DNA of 64,000 bases, taken from the NCBI GenBank assembly GCA_007122335.1, contig SKTZ01000026.1, forward strand, positions 19,879 to 83,878, written 5' to 3'. The position numbers and the translations under genes were made by a program. Position 1 is the stretch's first letter; every line of letters starts with the position of its first letter. Positions 28,760 to 38,586 of this stretch are shown piece after piece. The notes under the pieces were generated by a model. That model was not told the DNA's origin. It saw only the letters and a list, made by a program, of their open reading frames with translations, and did not search any database. This stretch comes from Bacillota bacterium. GTDB taxonomy: Bacteria; Bacillota; Halanaerobiia; B1SED10-174.

Positions 28760-30806
28760 GCACATAATCACATTCTTCCCGGGCGCAAACTTTTTTTACG
28801 CCTTTTTTACTCCTTTTTTCCAGCAAAAAAGCTCCACACTTGGGGCAATCTTCTGCCAGGGGCCGGGACCAGGAAACATAATCACAATCAGGAAATTGAT
28901 CACAACCGTAAAAAGTTCTTCCTTTCTTACTCCGCCGCTGAACAATTTTTCCTTTGCCGCATTTAAAACAATCAATATCCTCTAAGACCATGTAGGGCTT
29001 GGTATTGCGACATTCTGGAAACCTGGGGCAGGCCAGAAATTTTCCGAATCTTCCGTGCTTGATAACCATTTTGGCTCCACACTTATCACATTCGATATCA
29101 GTTTTTTCATCCTCAATGTCAACTTCCTGCATCTGTTCCTGGGCTTTTTCCAGTTTAACTCTAAAATCCTCATAAAATTCCTGCAAAAGTTTGACCCAAT
29201 CTTCCTGATTTTCTTCAACCCTGTCCAGTTTTTCCTCCATCTGAGCGGTAAACTGAACTTCAGTAATTTCCGGGAAGAAAGAAACCAAAAGATCATTGAC
29301 CTTAAAACCCAGTTCGGTGGGCTTAAAACGGCGTTCTTCGCTTATAATATATCCCCTTTGCTGAATAGTGCTTACAATTGGGGCGTAGGTGGAGGGCCGG
29401 CCAATTCCCTTTGCTTCAAGTTCTTTGACCAGGGTCCCCTCTGTAAAGCGGGGGGGAGGCTGGGTAAAGTGCTGCTCTTCCTCCATTTTATTTAACTTAA
29501 CCTCTTCCCCTTCTTTTAATTCGGGGAGAATATTTTCCTCAATATTTTCAGCACCGAGAACTTTTAAAAAACCCGGGAAGATTACCTGAGAACCATTGGC
29601 CCGGAAAACAAATTTTCCCCCCTGGACATCAACATTTAAACCGAAAAATACAGCGGGTTTCATCTGGCTGGCAATAAAACGGTCCCAGATTAGCCGGTAT
29701 AGTTTAAACTGATCTTTATTCAAATAGGGTTTTGCATCTTCAGGGGTGAGGGTGGGGTCTGTGGGCCGGATTGCTTCGTGAGCATCCTGGCTTCCTTTTT
29801 TGCCCCGGTACTGCTGGGCCTTAGCTGGAAGGTACTTTTCCCCAAATTTGTCTTTTATTACCTCGCGGGCAGATTCTTGAGCGACAGGAGAAGTTCTGAC
29901 TGAATCCGTTCGCATATAGGTTATAAGTCCTGTTTGTCCTCGGCCACCTATTTGTAGGCCTTCATAAAGCTGCTGGGCCACAGCCATGGTTTTGCGAGCA
30001 GTAAAATTGAGGCGCTTTATTGCCTCCTGTTGGAGGGTGCTGGTAATAAAGGGAGGCAGCGGTCGCCGTTCCCGTTTGCGTTCCTTGATTTTAGAAATTT
30101 TATATTCTTCTTTTTTAATTTCGGTGAGGAGTTTTTTGGCCTGGTCCTCATTTTTTACCTTTATTCTCTTATTATCAATGCGGAAAAGCCGGGCTTTAAA
30201 GTTTCCCTGGGGAGCTTTAAAATTCCCGGTTATTGTCCAGTATTCTTCTGGTTCAAATTTTTCTATCTCTCTTTCCCTCTCGCAAATAAGTCGCACAGCT
30301 ACAGTTTGAACCCTTCCTGCACTTAGACCCTTTTTAACCTTTTTCCAGAGCAGTGGGCTCAATTTATAACCCACCAGACGATCCAGAATACGCCTGGCCT
30401 GCTGGGCATCAACAAGTTTCCCATCAATAGCCCGGGGTTTTTCCATGGCCTTTTTTACTGCATCTTTAGTTATTTCATTAAAAACCACCCGGCATTTTTG
30501 ATTGGGGATCTCCAGGACACGCTTAAGATGCCAGGAAATCGCCTCTCCTTCCCGATCCGGGTCAGTTGCCAGGTAAACTTCATCAGCTTTTTGGGCTTCT
30601 TTTTTCAGCTGAGATAAAATCTTCCCTTTACCTCTGATTGTAATATAGTGGGGACGGAAATTGTTTTCGACATCAACTCCCAGTTTGCTTTTGGGAAGGT
30701 CAATTAAATGGCCCATGGAAGCTTCAATAGAATATTTTCTTCCCAAAAATCTCTTAAGAGTTCGGGCCTTGGCTGGAGATTCGACTATAACAAGCTTGCT
30801 TGCCAT
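28731..30806 (-). CDS. topA: DNA topoisomerase I with C-terminal C4 zinc fingers
   Basis: 691 aa; LVIVESPAKARTLKRFLG, AGRVQTVAVRLI, ITYMRTDS; three CxxC...C zinc ribbons. Confidence 0.98.
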   Translation of the reverse strand: MASKLVIVESPAKARTLKRFLGRKYSIEASMGHLIDLPKSKLGVDVENNFRPHYITIRGKGKILSQLKKEAQKADEVYLATDPDREGEAISWHLKRVLEIPNQKCRVVFNEITKDAVKKAMEKPRAIDGKLVDAQQARRILDRLVGYKLSPLLWKKVKKGLSAGRVQTVAVRLICEREREIEKFEPEEYWTITGNFKAPQGNFKARLFRIDNKRIKVKNEDQAKKLLTEIKKEEYKISKIKERKRERRPLPPFITSTLQQEAIKRLNFTARKTMAVAQQLYEGLQIGGRGQTGLITYMRTDSVRTSPVAQESAREVIKDKFGEKYLPAKAQQYRGKKGSQDAHEAIRPTDPTLTPEDAKPYLNKDQFKLYRLIWDRFIASQMKPAVFFGLNVDVQGGKFVFRANGSQVIFPGFLKVLGAENIEENILPELKEGEEVKLNKMEEEQHFTQPPPRFTEGTLVKELEAKGIGRPSTYAPIVSTIQQRGYIISEERRFKPTELGFKVNDLLVSFFPEITEVQFTAQMEEKLDRVEENQEDWVKLLQEFYEDFRVKLEKAQEQMQEVDIEDEKTDIECDKCGAKMVIKHGRFGKFLACPRFPECRNTKPYMVLEDIDCFKCGKGKIVQRRSKKGRTFYGCDQFPDCDYVSWSRPLAEDCPKCGAFLLEKRSKKGVKKVCAREECDYVHGEDKGGKS

Positions 30807-30820
30807 TCTATCTCGTCCCT

Positions 30821-31303
30821 TCAGTTAATATAGAATTTAGCATCCCGCATAAAGCTCTTGAATTCAGGAATTGAGCGGGCCAGCATTGCCAGATCTTCCT
30901 CGGGTAAAATCTTCACAAGACCCTGCCACAGAGCCGAAGAATCTATTGGAGCTTCCTGATCATTGAACAGGGTCAAAAGCAAGTATTCCCATTTTTGCAG
31001 ATCAAGTAAACCCGAAGCCTGGACCTTGAAGAGGACCCCTAGAGCTTCCCTGGTTAATTGCATTTTTTCGTCTGTTGTTAATAGACGAACCCGGGATTGT
31101 GACAACTCGACTCCGGCCAGGGGAGTAAGGTCAATTACATTTTGCTGCTGGGCAAATATTAACTGGAATGCTGTATCAATATCTTCAAGGGGGTATCCTT
31201 CATCCAGAAGATATTGAATGAGTTCTTCTTTTTTGACGGAAATTTCTTCGTCGGAAATTTTCTCCATCAAAATATTTAAAATTTGCGCAACATTATTATT
31301 CAA
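30821..31303 (-). CDS. smg: DUF494 (Smg) family protein
   Basis: NVAQILNILMEKI...EEELIQYLLDEGYPLEDIDTAFQ resembles the Smg/DUF494 fold and the smg-topA linkage. TTG start at 31303 chosen from GGAGGGG. Confidence 0.75.
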   Translation of the reverse strand: MNNNVAQILNILMEKISDEEISVKKEELIQYLLDEGYPLEDIDTAFQLIFAQQQNVIDLTPLAGVELSQSRVRLLTTDEKMQLTREALGVLFKVQASGLLDLQKWEYLLLTLFNDQEAPIDSSALWQGLVKILPEEDLAMLARSIPEFKSFMRDAKFYIN

Positions 31304-31332
31304 GAATACCCCTCCTTCCATACTAATAATAT

Positions 31333-31361
31333 ATTATAGGGGTTCGTAGTAGGTTTGTAAA
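31333..31361 (-). promoter_or_regulatory. sigma-A-type promoter for smg-topA
   Basis: TTTACA (31361-31356), N17, TATAAT (31338-31333). Confidence 0.7.
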
Positions 31362-31371
31362 GATTAGTTAT

Positions 31372-31836
31372 TTATCGCAAAAAGTCAATTTCTCCCTTTA
31401 CCCTTTTTAGATACCTGATCAGGGGATAACCCAGTCCCAGGATAACAATAGCCTGGCTGATAGTTATGCTGATTGCTACCTCCCAGTAGGGCAGGTTAAA
31501 AAGCAAATGTAAATAAGCACTGACCAAAAAGCCATTGAGGACAATGGGGCTGAGGTAGGCCAGGAAATTCTGGCGAAAAAGGTAGGTTAAAAAGGCTGCC
31601 AGTAAAGAAATCAAGCTTCCCAGCCCAATATCTACCAGCCCCAAACCCCCAAAAATGTTGGCAATTAAAACCCCGGCAAAAATCCCGGGGACGGCTTCCA
31701 GATAAAGAATTGGTAGGACAGTAAGAGCTTCTGCAACCCTGAGTTGAATAGGTCCAAAACTGATCGCCTGTAAAAGAAAGGTTATAACAATATAAAGAGC
31801 GGCAATAATTCCCGCCCGGGCAATATTTTTAGTCAA
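31372..31836 (-). CDS. queT: QueT-family transporter (ECF S component)
   Basis: RAGIIAALYIVITFLLQAISFGPIQLRVAEALTVLPILYLEAVPGIFAGVLIAN is QueT-like. TTG start at 31836 after AAAGGAGGG; the ORF-track start overlaps rnhB by 53 nt. Confidence 0.85.
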   Translation of the reverse strand: MTKNIARAGIIAALYIVITFLLQAISFGPIQLRVAEALTVLPILYLEAVPGIFAGVLIANIFGGLGLVDIGLGSLISLLAAFLTYLFRQNFLAYLSPIVLNGFLVSAYLHLLFNLPYWEVAISITISQAIVILGLGYPLIRYLKRVKGEIDFLR

Positions 31837-32632
31837 AAAGGGTCCCTCCTTTTTGCCTTTTTGCTTTTTGAACCGGGGCAAAAGACAACCGGTGAATCGG
31901 AGTCGGCCCTTTTAGCTTTAGTGCTTTTAGGTGGTCCGGGCTTCCATAACCCTTATTATGGACCAGTCCATAACCCGGGTAAACGGTATCCAGATAATCC
32001 ATTATCCAGTCCCGAAGAACCTTGGCAACGATTGAAGCCGCAGCAATAGAGAGAGATTTATTATCACCACCGATTACTGTGGTCTGTTTAAATCCAGAAT
32101 CCGGTATCCTTTGATTGCCATCAATTAAAACCCCATCTATTTTTTTGTTGATCCCGCTGATTGCCATTTCCATGGCTTTTAAAGAAGCCTTACCGATATT
32201 CAGGCGGTCAATTTCCTCGGGTTCAACCAGCCCCAACCCTATAGAAATACTGAATTTATGAATTTGACAAAACAATTCTTCTCTCTGAAAGGAGGTCAAT
32301 TCCTTGGAATCCTGGATCCCGTAAAGAGGAATTCTTTTAGGCAGTATAACGGCTGCAGCTACTACAGGTCCAGCCAGGGGGCCCCGGCCAACTTCATCCA
32401 CGCCCACCAGGTACTCTCCATTTTCATCCCGGAATTTGCGATCAAAGGCTTCCATATCCTTAAAATTCTTTATTCTTTTCTGGCGCTGGTCCATTTCTTT
32501 TTGCAGCTTTCTTCCCAGCTTCTGAACTCCTGCCCTGTCATCGTCTAAAAGAGCCTGCAAAAGATCCCGGGAATATACATTTTTTTCCATTATGGCTTTT
32601 TTTATCTGGGAAATGGTTAGGTCTTTTAACAA
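31829..32632 (-). CDS. rnhB: Ribonuclease HII
   Basis: GVDEVGRGPLAGPVVAAAVILP, SLSIAAASIVAKVLRDW, HNKGYGSPDHLKAL. Confidence 0.97.
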   Translation of the reverse strand: MLKDLTISQIKKAIMEKNVYSRDLLQALLDDDRAGVQKLGRKLQKEMDQRQKRIKNFKDMEAFDRKFRDENGEYLVGVDEVGRGPLAGPVVAAAVILPKRIPLYGIQDSKELTSFQREELFCQIHKFSISIGLGLVEPEEIDRLNIGKASLKAMEMAISGINKKIDGVLIDGNQRIPDSGFKQTTVIGGDNKSLSIAAASIVAKVLRDWIMDYLDTVYPGYGLVHNKGYGSPDHLKALKLKGPTPIHRLSFAPVQKAKRQKGGTLFD

Positions 32633-33486
32633 CTTTCTTCCTCCTCTCGGGGAGGCTCTTCCAGGGTCACCCGGCCCAAAAGCCCCTTCCTGAAATCCTG
32701 TAAAAGAAGGGAAGCAGCTTTTTCCAGATAAATTGTCCCCCCGGGTTTAAAACAACCTCTTGCCCGGCCAACACCTTCCAAAGCTTCCCAGGGCATTTGA
32801 CCTTCCAGAGAAAAACCGTATCTTTTTTCAAAACCGGGAACAGGCCTTTTGACAAGCAAACTCAGGAGTTCATATGCAACTTCTAAATTATCAAAAATTC
32901 CCTCGCGCAGTGCTCCAACTGAAGCAAGGATCAACCCGGTTTCCTGCGCCTGATCGGGACCGGTAATCCCCGGGGTATCCAAAAGAGAAAGATCTTCACT
33001 TACCTTCAGCCACTGCTTGCCCCGGGTGGTTCCGGCTACGTTCCCTGTTTTGGCCATTTTCCGGCCAGCAAGGGCATTTAGGAGGGTTGATTTGCCCACG
33101 TTGGGGATACCCGCTACTAAAATCCTCAGGGGGCGTCGACCTTTCTGCTTTTCCTCCCGGTCTTTCTTTATTTTTTTAGCTCTTTTCTCCATGAAATTCT
33201 TAAGCTCAACCAGACCTTTTTTATTGGGAATGTCCAGAGCAAAAACGGGGGTTCCCCTTTCCTGGAAATATTCACACCATTCCTTGGTTTTCTTTTCGTC
33301 GGCAAGGTCCCTTTTGGATAGGATTATTACCTTTTCCTGGTCTTTCAAATAACGGTCTAAATCATAGGGTCGGCTGGTGTGGGGAACCCTTGCGTCCCTA
33401 ACTTCCAGTAACAAGTCAATCAGGGCAATATTATTTCGGAGTTCTTTTTTGGTTTTTACCATAAGACCTGGATACCAGTTGTTCAT
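32626..33486 (-). CDS. rbgA: Ribosome biogenesis GTPase (YlqF/RbgA)
   Basis: NWYPGLMVKTKKELRNNIALIDLLLEVRDARVPHTSR; circularly permuted GTPase motifs GIPNVGKSTLLNAL, DTPGI. Confidence 0.96.
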   Translation of the reverse strand: MNNWYPGLMVKTKKELRNNIALIDLLLEVRDARVPHTSRPYDLDRYLKDQEKVIILSKRDLADEKKTKEWCEYFQERGTPVFALDIPNKKGLVELKNFMEKRAKKIKKDREEKQKGRRPLRILVAGIPNVGKSTLLNALAGRKMAKTGNVAGTTRGKQWLKVSEDLSLLDTPGITGPDQAQETGLILASVGALREGIFDNLEVAYELLSLLVKRPVPGFEKRYGFSLEGQMPWEALEGVGRARGCFKPGGTIYLEKAASLLLQDFRKGLLGRVTLEEPPREEEESC

Positions 33487-33503
33487 TCATCTACCCCCAT
33501 AAA

Positions 33504-33529
33504 CAAAGAGGGACAGAAGTCCCCCTTTG
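33504..33529 (-). terminator. Stem-loop immediately after rplS (weak terminator or attenuator)
   Basis: 11-bp stem CAAAGGGGGAC-TTCT-GTCCCTCTTTG (one G-U) at the rplS-rbgA junction, followed by TTTATG. Confidence 0.5.
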
Positions 33530-33531
33530 GA

Positions 33532-33876
33532 TTAAAACCTTTTCTCTTTAACCCGGGCTGCACGCCCCACTCTCTTCCGCAGGTAGTAAAGCTTGGCCCG
33601 GTTGACATCGCCCCTGCGCACAACTTCAATTTTAGGGATATTAGGCGAATGAAGGGGAAAAGTTCTTTCAACACCAATTCCGTGAGATATTTTCCGCACG
33701 GTAAAGGTTTCTCTAATTCCACCGCCTTTGCGGCGGAGAACAATCCCCTGGAACACCTGAACCCTCTCCTTACCACCTTCAACAACGCGGACATGAACTT
33801 TAACTGTATCCCCGGGATTAAACTGGGGAAGATTTTCTTTCATTTGCTTTTTTTCTACGCGATCAACACTTTTCAT
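33532..33876 (-). CDS. rplS: 50S ribosomal protein L19
   Basis: [60 protein letters not shown]. Confidence 0.97.
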   Translation of the reverse strand: MKSVDRVEKKQMKENLPQFNPGDTVKVHVRVVEGGKERVQVFQGIVLRRKGGGIRETFTVRKISHGIGVERTFPLHSPNIPKIEVVRRGDVNRAKLYYLRKRVGRAARVKEKRF

Positions 33877-34627
33877 TTCTGTCCTCCTTTCCGCCCAGAC
33901 CTTCTTCTATTTCAGCCTCGATTTCGGCCAGTAAATCCCGGTCCTCGGGATCCAGGTTGGCCTTTTTTATTAGATCGGGACGTTTTAACAGAGTCTGGCG
34001 CAGACTTTCCTTTTTTCTCCACCGAGCGATTTTTTTATGGTCCCCGCTCAAAAGAACTCCGGGAACACGATATCCTTTAAATTCTTCAGGCCTCGTATAG
34101 TGAGGGTGGTCCAAAAGTCCCTGGTAAAAAGAATCACCCACAACTGAATCTTCATCTCCCAACACTTCGGGCAACAGGCGAATAACTGCTTCCATTATTA
34201 CCATTGCGGGGATCTCGCCCCCGTTTAAAACATAATCCCCAATTGAAATTTCTTCATCAACAAGTTCTTCGCGAACCCTCTCATCAACACCTTCATAACG
34301 GCCACAGATCAGAACCAGATTTTTTAACTGGGCCATTTCCCAGGCTTTTTCCTGATCAAAAGTTCTTCCGTGAGGTGTAAGGAAAACTACCCTTCTGGGT
34401 TGGGGGATCTGTTCAACAGCTCTCCAGATGGGTTCGGGTTTTAAAACCATTCCCGGACCACCACCGTAGGGATAATCATCAACCATCCGGTGCTTATCCA
34501 GAGCAAAATTCCGCAGGTCATGGGCCCGGATATCGACGGTCTTTTTCTCCAGGGCTTTTTTTACAATCCCCAGTTGGAGGAAAGGATTAAAAAGTTCAGG
34601 AAAAATTGTTATAATATCAATCCGCAT
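33863..34627 (-). CDS. trmD: tRNA (guanine(37)-N1)-methyltransferase
   Basis: [47 protein letters not shown]; start at the internal Met. Confidence 0.97.
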   Translation of the reverse strand: MRIDIITIFPELFNPFLQLGIVKKALEKKTVDIRAHDLRNFALDKHRMVDDYPYGGGPGMVLKPEPIWRAVEQIPQPRRVVFLTPHGRTFDQEKAWEMAQLKNLVLICGRYEGVDERVREELVDEEISIGDYVLNGGEIPAMVIMEAVIRLLPEVLGDEDSVVGDSFYQGLLDHPHYTRPEEFKGYRVPGVLLSGDHKKIARWRKKESLRQTLLKRPDLIKKANLDPEDRDLLAEIEAEIEEGLGGKEDRNEKC

Positions 34628-35135
34628 TTTTGCCCGCCTCCCGTAAACCGGGCAGAAGTTCAACTTCCATCCGCCGTCCGGAAATATCAACCTTTTTTAC
34701 AACCTTTTTCAGGGCCGGAACCGGAATTTCCTGTTCTTCTTTTTCCACCATGTAGACATCATTTCCTGGCAGGGACAGAACTTCAGTTAATTTCCCCAGG
34801 TATTCTCCTGAAGTGGAAAAAACACTGAGCCCAATCAGCTCGTAGATGTAATACTCTCCTCGGGGAAGTTTTTTTCTCCAGGAAGCAGGAATTTTTAGAA
34901 GTTTTCCGCGCAGGGGGCCAGCATCTTCAATTGATTCTATCCCCTTGATTTTCAAGTAAACAAAGTTTTGTTGCAAGCGGACCTCGCTAATTTCCAGTTC
35001 TTCCAGACCCGATAACTCGGTAAAAACCCTTTCCAGCTCAAAAAACCTCTCTGGAAAACTGGTCAAAATCTCTACTTTAAGTTCGCCTTTAATTCCCTGT
35101 GGTTTTAGAACTTTTCCAACAGCCAGGTAATCCAT
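34617..35135 (-). CDS. rimM: Ribosome maturation factor RimM
   Basis: LAVGKVLKPQGIKGELKVEILTSFPERF; adjacent to trmD. Confidence 0.96.
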   Translation of the reverse strand: MDYLAVGKVLKPQGIKGELKVEILTSFPERFFELERVFTELSGLEELEISEVRLQQNFVYLKIKGIESIEDAGPLRGKLLKIPASWRKKLPRGEYYIYELIGLSVFSTSGEYLGKLTEVLSLPGNDVYMVEKEEQEIPVPALKKVVKKVDISGRRMEVELLPGLREAGKNAD

Positions 35136-35162
35136 AACTACACCTCACTAAGGGAAAGAGAT

Positions 35163-35393
35163 TTATTCCAGGATATCGACCTGGCTCCTTTTTCCCTCCC
35201 GGGCAGCCGAGGCCTTGGCCAGGGTCCGGATTGCCTTGGCAATTCTACCCTGTTTACCAATAACTTTGCCCATATCTTCCTCGGCAACTTTGATGCCAAC
35301 CCGGATCATTTTGTCTTCTTCTTCAACAAATACCTCAACCTGTTCGGGATTATCTACAAGCGCACAGGTTATAAACCTGATTAATTCTTGCAA
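35163..35393 (-). CDS. khpA: KH-domain RNA-binding protein (KhpA/YlqC)
   Basis: 76 aa with GKVIGKQGRIAKAIRTL KH motif; between rpsP and rimM. Confidence 0.93.
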   Translation of the reverse strand: MQELIRFITCALVDNPEQVEVFVEEEDKMIRVGIKVAEEDMGKVIGKQGRIAKAIRTLAKASAAREGKRSQVDILE

Positions 35394-35408
35394 AGGTAGC
35401 CCCCCTAA

Positions 35409-35672
35409 CTATTTCTGCTGTTGAAATTTTTCCATTATACCGGCCTTGCGGAAAAGGGTCCGTACCGTATCAGATGGGCGGGCACCTTTTGCCAGCCAGT
35501 CCAGAGCTTTTTCCTCTTCAATTTTCACTTCTGCCGGGTCTCGAGTGGGATTATAATAACCCAGTTCATCGATAAAACGTCCATCGGGAGCCCTGCGAGA
35601 ATCCGCTACCACAAACCGGTAAAAAGCATTTCTTTTTGCACCCATTCTTTTCAACCTGATTTTTACTGCCAA
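35409..35672 (-). CDS. rpsP: 30S ribosomal protein S16
   Basis: [44 protein letters not shown] start after GGAGGTG. Confidence 0.97.
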   Translation of the reverse strand: MAVKIRLKRMGAKRNAFYRFVVADSRRAPDGRFIDELGYYNPTRDPAEVKIEEEKALDWLAKGARPSDTVRTLFRKAGIMEKFQQQK

Positions 35673-35694
35673 ATCTTTCACCTCCACTTGTTTT

Positions 35695-37026
35695 CTAAAA
35701 GGGGAAGGGGTTTTTCATCATGGAACTCTTCCCCGATTTTTGGAACCTCTTCATCATTTTTTTCATTTCCTTAAACTGCTTGAGCAGGCGGTTAACCTCC
35801 TGGGTGGAAGTTCCACTTCCATGGGCAATTCTGCGCCGGCGGCTGCCGTCAATAATTTCCGGATCCTGACGCTCTTTTTTGGTCATGGAATTAATAATTG
35901 CCTCGGTATAAACCAGCTGTTTTTCATCAACCTGGAGATTCTTTAACATTTTCTTGTTGCCCATTCCCGGCAGCATGCCAATGATATCTTCCAGGGGACC
36001 CATTTCCCGAACCTGGTGGAGTTGTTCGAGAAAATCATCAAAGGTAAAGCTGGCTTCCCGGAGCTTTTGTTCCATTTTCCTGGCTTGTTCCCGGTCATAG
36101 CTTGCCTCAGCCTTCTCAATTAACCCCAGGACATCGCCCATGCCCAGAATCCGGGAAGCAAGGCGGTCGGGGTGGAAGGGTTCGAGGGCATCAGCTTTTT
36201 CTCCAACCCCAACAAATTTAATTGGGGCATCGGTTACTGCCTTGATAGAAAGGGCTGCACCTCCCCTGGCGTCACCATCCATTTTGGTCAGTATTACCCC
36301 CGTCAATCCCAGGTCCCTGTTAAAACTCTCAGCGAGATTAACCGCATCCTGACCCGTCATGGCATCAGCCACCAGCAGAATTTCTCCGGGTTCAATGTCT
36401 TTTTTCAGGTCTTTGAGCTCGGTCATCATTTCTTCATTGATGTGCAGCCTTCCTGCGGTGTCAATAATGACCGGTTCAAAACCTTCCCGCCGGGCCTTGG
36501 AAAGCGCCCCCCGGCAGATATCCCGGGGACTGGTTCCGGTTCCTAGCGAAAAAACTTCCAGACCTGTTTGCTGGCCAAGAGTTTCCAGCTGTTCAATAGC
36601 AGCAGGGCGATATATATCAGCGGCAACCAGAAGTGGCTTTTTCCCGTTTTTCCGCAGATAATTACCGAGCTTGGCTGTTGCAGTAGTTTTTCCTGCTCCC
36701 TGCAAACCTACCAGCATGATTACGGGAATATCTCCGGTCAAATTGAGATCTTCCCTTTCGCTTCCCATAAGTTCGGTTAGCTCCTGCTGGACAATCTTTA
36801 CAACCTGCTGACCGGGTGTCAGACTGGAAAGAACCTCTTCACCAACGGCTTTTTCTTCAACCCTGGCCACGAAGTTTTTTACTACTTTAAAATTAACATC
36901 GGCTTCCAACAGGGCCATTTTTACCTCCCGCAGAATTTCTTTTACATCCCGCGGAGAAATTTTTCCCTTGCTGCGCAGCTTTTGCATTGCTCCCTGCAGT
37001 TTTTCGGAAAGGTTGGCAAAAACCAA
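35695..37026 (-). CDS. ffh: Signal recognition particle protein Ffh
   Basis: [24 protein letters not shown], Met-rich C-terminal M domain; likely TTG start at 37026. Confidence 0.97.
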   Translation of the reverse strand: MVFANLSEKLQGAMQKLRSKGKISPRDVKEILREVKMALLEADVNFKVVKNFVARVEEKAVGEEVLSSLTPGQQVVKIVQQELTELMGSEREDLNLTGDIPVIMLVGLQGAGKTTATAKLGNYLRKNGKKPLLVAADIYRPAAIEQLETLGQQTGLEVFSLGTGTSPRDICRGALSKARREGFEPVIIDTAGRLHINEEMMTELKDLKKDIEPGEILLVADAMTGQDAVNLAESFNRDLGLTGVILTKMDGDARGGAALSIKAVTDAPIKFVGVGEKADALEPFHPDRLASRILGMGDVLGLIEKAEASYDREQARKMEQKLREASFTFDDFLEQLHQVREMGPLEDIIGMLPGMGNKKMLKNLQVDEKQLVYTEAIINSMTKKERQDPEIIDGSRRRRIAHGSGTSTQEVNRLLKQFKEMKKMMKRFQKSGKSSMMKNPFPF

Positions 37027-37042
37027 AGTTACCAATCCCCTC

Positions 37043-37375
37043 TCAAATTTTTTCCAAACGTTTTACTTTTTCCAACAATCCATCACGTTGCTTGCACGAA
37101 CAATCTTCCAGGCCTTTTTTAATTTCTTCCAGGCCCTTTTTCAACTTGCGATCCCTTTTGACCAGGCCCATTCTTTCTTCATACTCCTGCAGGATTTTCT
37201 CCGCCCTGTGCAGGTGATCGTAAACGGCCTGCCGGCTAATGGCAAGGGTTTCTCCTATTTCACCCAGGGAAAGATTTTCGAAATAGTAAAGGCGAATTAT
37301 TTCCCTTTGTTTCGGAGTAAGAAGAATACCATAAAAATCAAATAGATGGCCAATAAGGACCGTTTTCTCCAACAT
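37043..37375 (-). CDS. ylxM: YlxM family SRP-associated HTH protein
   Basis: 110 aa; LFDFYGILLTPKQREIIRLYYFENLSLGEIGETLAISRQAVYDHLHRAEKILQEYE. Confidence 0.94.
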   Translation of the reverse strand: MLEKTVLIGHLFDFYGILLTPKQREIIRLYYFENLSLGEIGETLAISRQAVYDHLHRAEKILQEYEERMGLVKRDRKLKKGLEEIKKGLEDCSCKQRDGLLEKVKRLEKI

Positions 37376-37378
37376 GAA

Positions 37379-37419
37379 ATCACCTGCAGTCTGTTAAGGA
37401 TAACAGCTTTACAGGTGAT
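37379..37419 (-). promoter_or_regulatory. Nested inverted repeat between the -10 element and the ylxM start
   Basis: ATCACCTG-N25-CAGGTGAT outer arms with inner CTGTTA-TCCT-TAACAG; the outer 3' arm contains the likely ylxM Shine-Dalgarno. Confidence 0.7.
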
Positions 37420-37448
37420 AGTATATTAAACCAGACTCCTTTTGTCAA
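37420..37448 (-). promoter_or_regulatory. Near-consensus sigma-A promoter for ylxM-ffh-rpsP
   Basis: TTGACA (37448-37443), N17, TATACT (37425-37420). Confidence 0.8.
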
Positions 37449-37471
37449 GAGTATTCGGGGAAAAAACCAAA

Positions 37472-38371
37472 TTATTCGTTATCTTCAAGCAGTTGTTCAA
37501 CAAAAAGTTCGGGTTCAAAGGATTTTAAATCTTCCATGCCCTCTCCCAATCCAAGTTTGAAAACCGGTAATTCGAGTTCCCGGGCTAAGGGGAAAACAAT
37601 TCCACCTTTTGCAGTTCCATCAAGCTTGGTCAGAATTACCCCGTCAATAGTCAGAGATTTGTTAAAAGTCCTTCCCTGCTCCAGTGCGTTCTGGCCGTTG
37701 GTGGCATCCAGAACCAGCAGGGTTTTTAAGTTACACTCTTCCTTGCCCAGGACCCTTTTAATCTTCTTGAGTTCTTCCATCAGGTTTTTCTCCGTATGGA
37801 GTCGGCCTGCTGTATCCACCAGAAGTAGGTTTTTGCCGCGGGCTCGGGCGGCCTCGCGGGCATCATAACAAACCGCTGCGGGATCAGAACCGGGGCTTTG
37901 CGCAATTACAGGGAGGTTAAGGCGATTCCCCCAGACTTTCAACTGATCTATTGCTGCGGCCCGAAAGGTATCTCCAGCCACGAGAAGAGGGGCAAAACCC
38001 TCCTGTTTATAATAGTGGGCAAGTTTGGCCAGGGAAGTTGTTTTCCCTGACCCATTGACACCGACAATCAGGAGAATATTTAACTGTTCCGGGTCCAGTT
38101 TGAAATTACTTATCTGGAGAAACCCTGAGAGAAGACTTTTGAACTCAGCAAAAAGTTCTTCCCCTCCCAGGTTTTTTTCTTTCTGTCGCTGACGGAGTTC
38201 TTCAATTAATTCCATTGTAGTGTTGACGCCAACATCTCCCTGGATTAAAAGCTCCGCCAGTTCTTCATAAAATTCCTCATCCACCTTGCCCCGGAAAAGA
38301 CCAACAGTATTTTTCCAGATACCCTGGCGCGTTTTGGCCAACCCTGATTTTAATTTATCTATGAGACTCAT
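37472..38371 (-). CDS. ftsY: Signal recognition particle receptor FtsY
   Basis: GVNGSGKTTSLAKLAHYY, VDTAGRLHTEKNLMEEL, TKLDGTAKGG. Confidence 0.97.
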   Translation of the reverse strand: MSLIDKLKSGLAKTRQGIWKNTVGLFRGKVDEEFYEELAELLIQGDVGVNTTMELIEELRQRQKEKNLGGEELFAEFKSLLSGFLQISNFKLDPEQLNILLIVGVNGSGKTTSLAKLAHYYKQEGFAPLLVAGDTFRAAAIDQLKVWGNRLNLPVIAQSPGSDPAAVCYDAREAARARGKNLLLVDTAGRLHTEKNLMEELKKIKRVLGKEECNLKTLLVLDATNGQNALEQGRTFNKSLTIDGVILTKLDGTAKGGIVFPLARELELPVFKLGLGEGMEDLKSFEPELFVEQLLEDNE

Positions 38372-38522
38372 GGGAGTACCCTCCTTCGATTATTATTTTC
38401 TCTCCAGGAAATCAAACTCTTAATCCTGCGGGAAATTCACGGGAAAATTTTTTCCCAGAAAACTTGGCCTGCAGTGGAGCTCTTTTTCCAGTTTCGGCAA
38501 AGAGAAAAACCCGCAATAAAAA

Positions 38523-38557
38523 TTAACCAAAGACCGGTTGATAAGCCGGTCTTTGGA
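38523..38557 (-). terminator. Intrinsic terminator downstream of smc
   Basis: Perfect 11-bp stem CCAAAGACCGG-CTTATCAA-CCGGTCTTTGG followed by TTAATTTTTATT. Confidence 0.75.
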
Positions 38558-38586
38558 GTTTTCCCATCTTTTTGGGATTAGTTTTT

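Noticed and set aside
31837-31900. preQ1 riboswitch upstream of queT
   Set aside because: The upstream sequence is rnhB coding sequence with no intergenic space.
38430-38475. CodY-box-like AGTTTTCTGGGAAAA upstream of ftsY
   Set aside because: About five mismatches to AATTTTCWGAAAATT; not better than chance in an A/T-rich gap.
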